DNA of 64,000 bases from Bacteroidia bacterium (lineage in GTDB: Bacteria; Bacteroidota; Bacteroidia; Chitinophagales; Chitinophagaceae): the NCBI GenBank assembly GCA_030429205.1, contig JAUICZ010000001.1:610806-674805 (forward strand), in the 5' to 3' direction. Below, piece by piece: positions 61,547-64,000 of this stretch. The position numbers and the translations under genes are program-made. Position 1 is the stretch's first letter. Each line of letters opens with the position of its first letter. A model generated the notes under the pieces. The model did no database searches. It saw only the letters and a list, made by a program, of their open reading frames with translations, and was not told the origin of the DNA.

Positions 61547-62629
61547 TTAATGCCTGCTCAATTCAAACTCCTGCATCACTGCAATAAAATATTTCACATC
61601 TTCAAGGGATATAGCATTGTATAAAGACACACGTAAGCCACCAACATATCTGTGCCCCTTTATGTTTGTACAGCCATTCTCTTGTGCAAAGTTGATGAAG
61701 GCTTCCTCAATGGTTTTATCAATACCATTAAAGCATACATTCATCATGCTGCGATCTTTATCTTCTACCTGACAATTGAAGAGTGTATTGCGTTGTACCT
61801 CTGCATATAACAGATCTGCTTTTTGTCGATTATCTGCTTCTATCTGCTCTATGCCTTTTTCTTTTATCCAGCGTAAGGTGAGCAGGGAAACATAAATAGG
61901 AAAAACAGGAGCAGTATTGAGTACGGAGTTTTTTTCTACCTGCTTTTTAAAATCGAGTATGGGCGCCAGTTGTCTTTTGATGCGCGACAACATGTCTTTA
62001 CGAAGGACTACTAAGGTAGCGCCTGCAGGCCCCATGTTTTTTTGGGCTACCGCATAAAACAATGAGCATTTAGAATAATCTATTCTTTTACTGAAAATAT
62101 CACTGCTCATATCTACCACCAGGGGTACATCTACAGTTGGTAGTTCTTGCAGTTGCGTACCGTAAATCGTGTTGTTCGATGTCAGGTGGAGGTAAGCAGC
62201 ATTGCTCGTAATAGTACTTGGTATTTCCGGTAGTTGCTGATAGTTATGATCTTTTGAAGAGCTCAATACCTGAACGTTACCATATAGCTGTGCATGTGCT
62301 ATAGCATCGCTTGCCCAGGAACCACTGTCGATATAGTAAGCCGTTTGCCCTTCGTTTAAAAAGTTCATGGGTATCATGGCAAACTGCATTCGCCCGCCAC
62401 CTTGCAGCCACAATACTTCATAGTCATCATTCAGTCCGCATAGTTCTTTTACCAGCTGCTTGCTTTCTTCCAGTATATCTAAAAAGTATTTTCCGCGATG
62501 ATGTATGCTCAATATAGAGGTGCCGCTATCTGCATATTGCAGAACGGCTTCGGCTGCTTGTTGCACAACCTCTTGAGGTAGTGCTGCAGGCCCTGCATTG
62601 AAATTGATTATTTTATTAGAAGCTATCAT
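61547..62629 (-). CDS. serC: Phosphoserine aminotransferase SerC
   Basis: The 360-aa PLP enzyme converts 3-phosphohydroxypyruvate to phosphoserine, and can also serve the PLP pathway that ends in pdxJ. Recognised blocks are INFNAGPAALPQEVVQQA, SILSIHHRGKYF, VLWLQGGGRMQFAMIPMNFL, VVDMSSDIFSKRIDYSK, the PLP-binding Lys in FYAVAQKNMGPAGATLVVL, and the C-terminal NIKGHRYVGGLRVSLYNAISLEDV. Length is normal. Its start overlaps the end of the DUF502 gene by 14 bp, so the two are translated from one transcript. serA and serB are not adjacent. Confidence 0.95.
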   Translation of the reverse strand: MIASNKIINFNAGPAALPQEVVQQAAEAVLQYADSGTSILSIHHRGKYFLDILEESKQLVKELCGLNDDYEVLWLQGGGRMQFAMIPMNFLNEGQTAYYIDSGSWASDAIAHAQLYGNVQVLSSSKDHNYQQLPEIPSTITSNAAYLHLTSNNTIYGTQLQELPTVDVPLVVDMSSDIFSKRIDYSKCSLFYAVAQKNMGPAGATLVVLRKDMLSRIKRQLAPILDFKKQVEKNSVLNTAPVFPIYVSLLTLRWIKEKGIEQIEADNRQKADLLYAEVQRNTLFNCQVEDKDRSMMNVCFNGIDKTIEEAFINFAQENGCTNIKGHRYVGGLRVSLYNAISLEDVKYFIAVMQEFELSRH

Positions 62630-63203
62630 CTATACTATCTTCTGTGCTACTGGTTACGCCACCGCTTACAGCAAACTTCATGGCTTCTGCAGCATTCATT
62701 TTTGTTACCTGCTTAATATTGCTACCATCTACAACAATCACCCAGCCGGATACCGCATAAGAGTGCGGCAGATATACAGCTACTTTGCCTGACATGCCCA
62801 GAAAAGCCATTTCTTTCTGTGTCATAAACCCAATACGCCATATCTCGGGATCTTTAGATGTCATTACCCAAACAGGTACGTTAAATCTTTTTTTATCACC
62901 TACAAAAGAGTCCATGATGTCTTTGATGGATGTGTAGATGTATTTAACACCCGGCGCACGCTGCATTACATAGTCGAATGCATCGAACAGCATACGACCG
63001 ATAAATAGTTTTGTGCCAGCATAACCAATGGCAGTAATAGCAGCTACAACTAATACAAAACCTACGCCTGTTGGCAGCTCCGGAATAATTGTGTCTACAC
63101 TGCTGAACACCATATATATGATATAGCCTGTTACCGCCAACGGGCTAAGTATCAATAAACCTTGCAGGAAGGACCTGAAAAATATTGCAGTAATCTTTCG
63201 CAT
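62616..63203 (-). CDS. DUF502 family membrane protein
   Basis: A 195-aa protein from ATG 63203 (MRKITAIFFRSFLQGLLILSPLAVTGYIIYMVFSSVD). Two transmembrane segments are present (about residues 10-32 and 43-62, GVGFVLVVAAITAIGYAGTKLFIG). The DUF502 soluble domain follows (PGVKYIYTSIKDIMDSFVG, FNVPVWVMTSKDPEIWRIGFMTQKEM, VAVYLPHSYAVSGWVIVVDGSNIKQVTKMNAAEAMKFAVSGG). Function is unknown; the family is widespread. Upstream in-frame codons to 63353 are not protein-like and contain the -7 element at 63224. It shares a transcript with serC. Confidence 0.9.
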   Translation of the reverse strand: MRKITAIFFRSFLQGLLILSPLAVTGYIIYMVFSSVDTIIPELPTGVGFVLVVAAITAIGYAGTKLFIGRMLFDAFDYVMQRAPGVKYIYTSIKDIMDSFVGDKKRFNVPVWVMTSKDPEIWRIGFMTQKEMAFLGMSGKVAVYLPHSYAVSGWVIVVDGSNIKQVTKMNAAEAMKFAVSGGVTSSTEDSIDDSF

Positions 63204-63223
63204 ATTGTAGGTGTTAATATCAA

Positions 63224-63231
63224 CAAAGTTA
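63224..63231 (-). promoter_or_regulatory. Candidate -7 element for DUF502-serC
   Basis: Minus-strand TAACTTTG fits TAnnTTTG, 20 nt upstream of the ATG at 63203, which supports the shorter start. Confidence 0.5.
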
Positions 63232-63250
63232 CAAGTTTGCAGTATGAAAG

Positions 63251-63258
63251 TATATTTG
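63251..63258 (+). promoter_or_regulatory. Candidate -7 element for the PagL-like gene
   Basis: TATATTTG fits TAnnTTTG, 48 nt upstream of the ATG at 63307. It forms a divergent pair with the DUF502-serC promoter. Confidence 0.45.
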
Positions 63259-63306
63259 TTTACTGTTAAAGCACATATCGTAATAAAACCATAAAATATA
63301 CCTGTA

Positions 63307-64000
63307 ATGAAAAAGCAGTTATACCTGCTGCTGGCAATGCTGATCTTCAACACGCTTACCTATGCACAAAGCAAGTGGGATGGTATGGGGCTGGAGGCCA
63401 ATTTCTCTGTGGGTAAAATATTCAGGCACAGTAAGAAGTTTCCGACACAACTACCCGATGTGGTTACCAGTTACGAATTGAATGCGCTTTTTCAAACCTA
63501 TGGAAAGCAAGACTGGCACCAGCGCAGAAGGTACCCGTTAGTTGGCTTTGGCATGACTGTTACAAACTATGGTGTAGACAGTATATTCGGCAAGTGCATT
63601 AGTATCTATCCAAACTTGCAACTACCGTTAGTACACTACAAAAACTTCGAGTGGACTTTAAGAGCAGGCTTCGGTTTAGGCTTTGTAACAAAAAGGTATG
63701 AGCGTACCCCAAGTTTCGATACGATCAACACAGCTATTGGATCTCGGATGAACAACTACTCTATTTTTGCTACTGATATCCGCTACCGCATCAATAACCA
63801 TTGGGATGTACAAATAGGTGCTAACTTCTCTCATGTATCCAATGCCGCTTTACGAACACCCAACTTAGGCATCAATGTATATGGCGCACATGCAGGGGTC
63901 AGGTATTTTCCTACCAACTCGCAGCCGGAAAAAATAAAAAGAGATGTGCAACCATTAAAGAACCGTTGGTTGGTGCAGGCGCGTTTAGGTTTTGCCGCAA
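63307..64000 (+). CDS. Acyloxyacyl hydrolase/PagL-like lipid A deacylase (partial)
   Basis: The gene runs out of the window after 231 codons. A signal peptide (MKKQLYLLLAMLIFNTLTYAQ) is followed by outer-membrane barrel strands: GMGLEANFSVGKIFRHSKKF, YPLVGFGMTVTNYGVDSIFG, FEWTLRAGFGLGFVTKRYER, WDVQIGANFSHVSNAALRTPNLGINVYGAHAGVRYF. The F-S-H-x-S-N-A and PNxGxN features match the PagL (lipid A 3-O-deacylase) family, where a His-Ser pair is catalytic. It would remodel lipid A in the outer membrane. The C-terminal part lies outside the window. Confidence 0.8.
   Translation, partial: MKKQLYLLLAMLIFNTLTYAQSKWDGMGLEANFSVGKIFRHSKKFPTQLPDVVTSYELNALFQTYGKQDWHQRRRYPLVGFGMTVTNYGVDSIFGKCISIYPNLQLPLVHYKNFEWTLRAGFGLGFVTKRYERTPSFDTINTAIGSRMNNYSIFATDIRYRINNHWDVQIGANFSHVSNAALRTPNLGINVYGAHAGVRYFPTNSQPEKIKRDVQPLKNRWLVQARLGFAA

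Noticed and set aside
1-64000. tRNA or rRNA genes
   Set aside because: No cloverleaf-like segment with a proper T-loop and anticodon arm, and no rRNA sequence, was recognised by eye; a tRNAscan or Infernal run would settle this.

Overview
The window looks like chromosomal DNA from a Bacteroidota bacterium, most likely close to Chitinophagaceae. The evidence is type IX secretion (T9SS) sorting-domain proteins, a PorP/SprF-family protein, flexirubin-type pigment genes, DUF2480, YARHG and choice-of-anchor V proteins, Bacteroidota-style -7 promoter elements (TAnnTTTG), and weak use of Shine-Dalgarno sites. There are about 49 protein genes. I found no rRNA, tRNA, CRISPR array, insertion sequence or prophage.

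Left part (1-31 kb). A truncated OppA-like lipoprotein gene is followed by pdxJ. An intergenic stretch with two DnaA-box matches comes next, then an 8-kb SprB-like adhesin gene paired with a sprF-like gene. A response-regulator gene broken by one amber codon, ruvC, a flippase-like membrane protein, a DUF3108 protein, a thioredoxin-like protein, a UvrD-type helicase fused to a RecB-type nuclease, and a split metH (homocysteine-methyltransferase half) follow. A second large T9SS surface protein, typA, a YciI-like lipoprotein, and a leftward run mnmG-recX-apaG-GT-C glycosyltransferase complete this part.

Centre (30-31.6 kb). Four parS-like palindromes (core CACGTG) lie within 1.4 kb: one inside mnmG and three around a small beta-barrel gene. 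This suggests a ParB-loading, origin-proximal region, although parA/parB and a clear oriC are not in the window.

Middle right (31.6-48 kb). An amidohydrolase lipoprotein, a PA-domain T9SS protein, nadA, a PpiD/SurA-like foldase, DUF2480, a DtxR-family regulator, a choice-of-anchor V/PKD T9SS protein carrying CxxCH, M2 and M28 peptidases, an orphan AbiEi-like regulator and a GLPGLI-like secreted protein.

Pigment locus with an AT-rich accessory block (48-56.7 kb). A ketosynthase lies at one side and fabG plus a tyrosine/histidine ammonia-lyase gene at the other, as in flexirubin/aryl-polyene loci. Between them is a 5-kb block of small genes (YARHG lipoprotein, membrane protein, DUF2019-like, MarR and ABM pair, a putative proteasome-fold Ntn hydrolase with Ser at position 1, and a 103-aa orphan). 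This block carries traces of rearrangement: a duplicated 3' end of fabG, a decayed duplicate of a membrane-protein gene start, and a repeated hairpin.

Right end (56.7-64 kb). A LysR regulator diverges from a Thermus-type isocitrate dehydrogenase, a 93-aa protein and an SbtA-like bicarbonate transporter. An aldo/keto reductase, serC overlapping a DUF502 gene, and a truncated PagL-like lipid A deacylase gene close the window.
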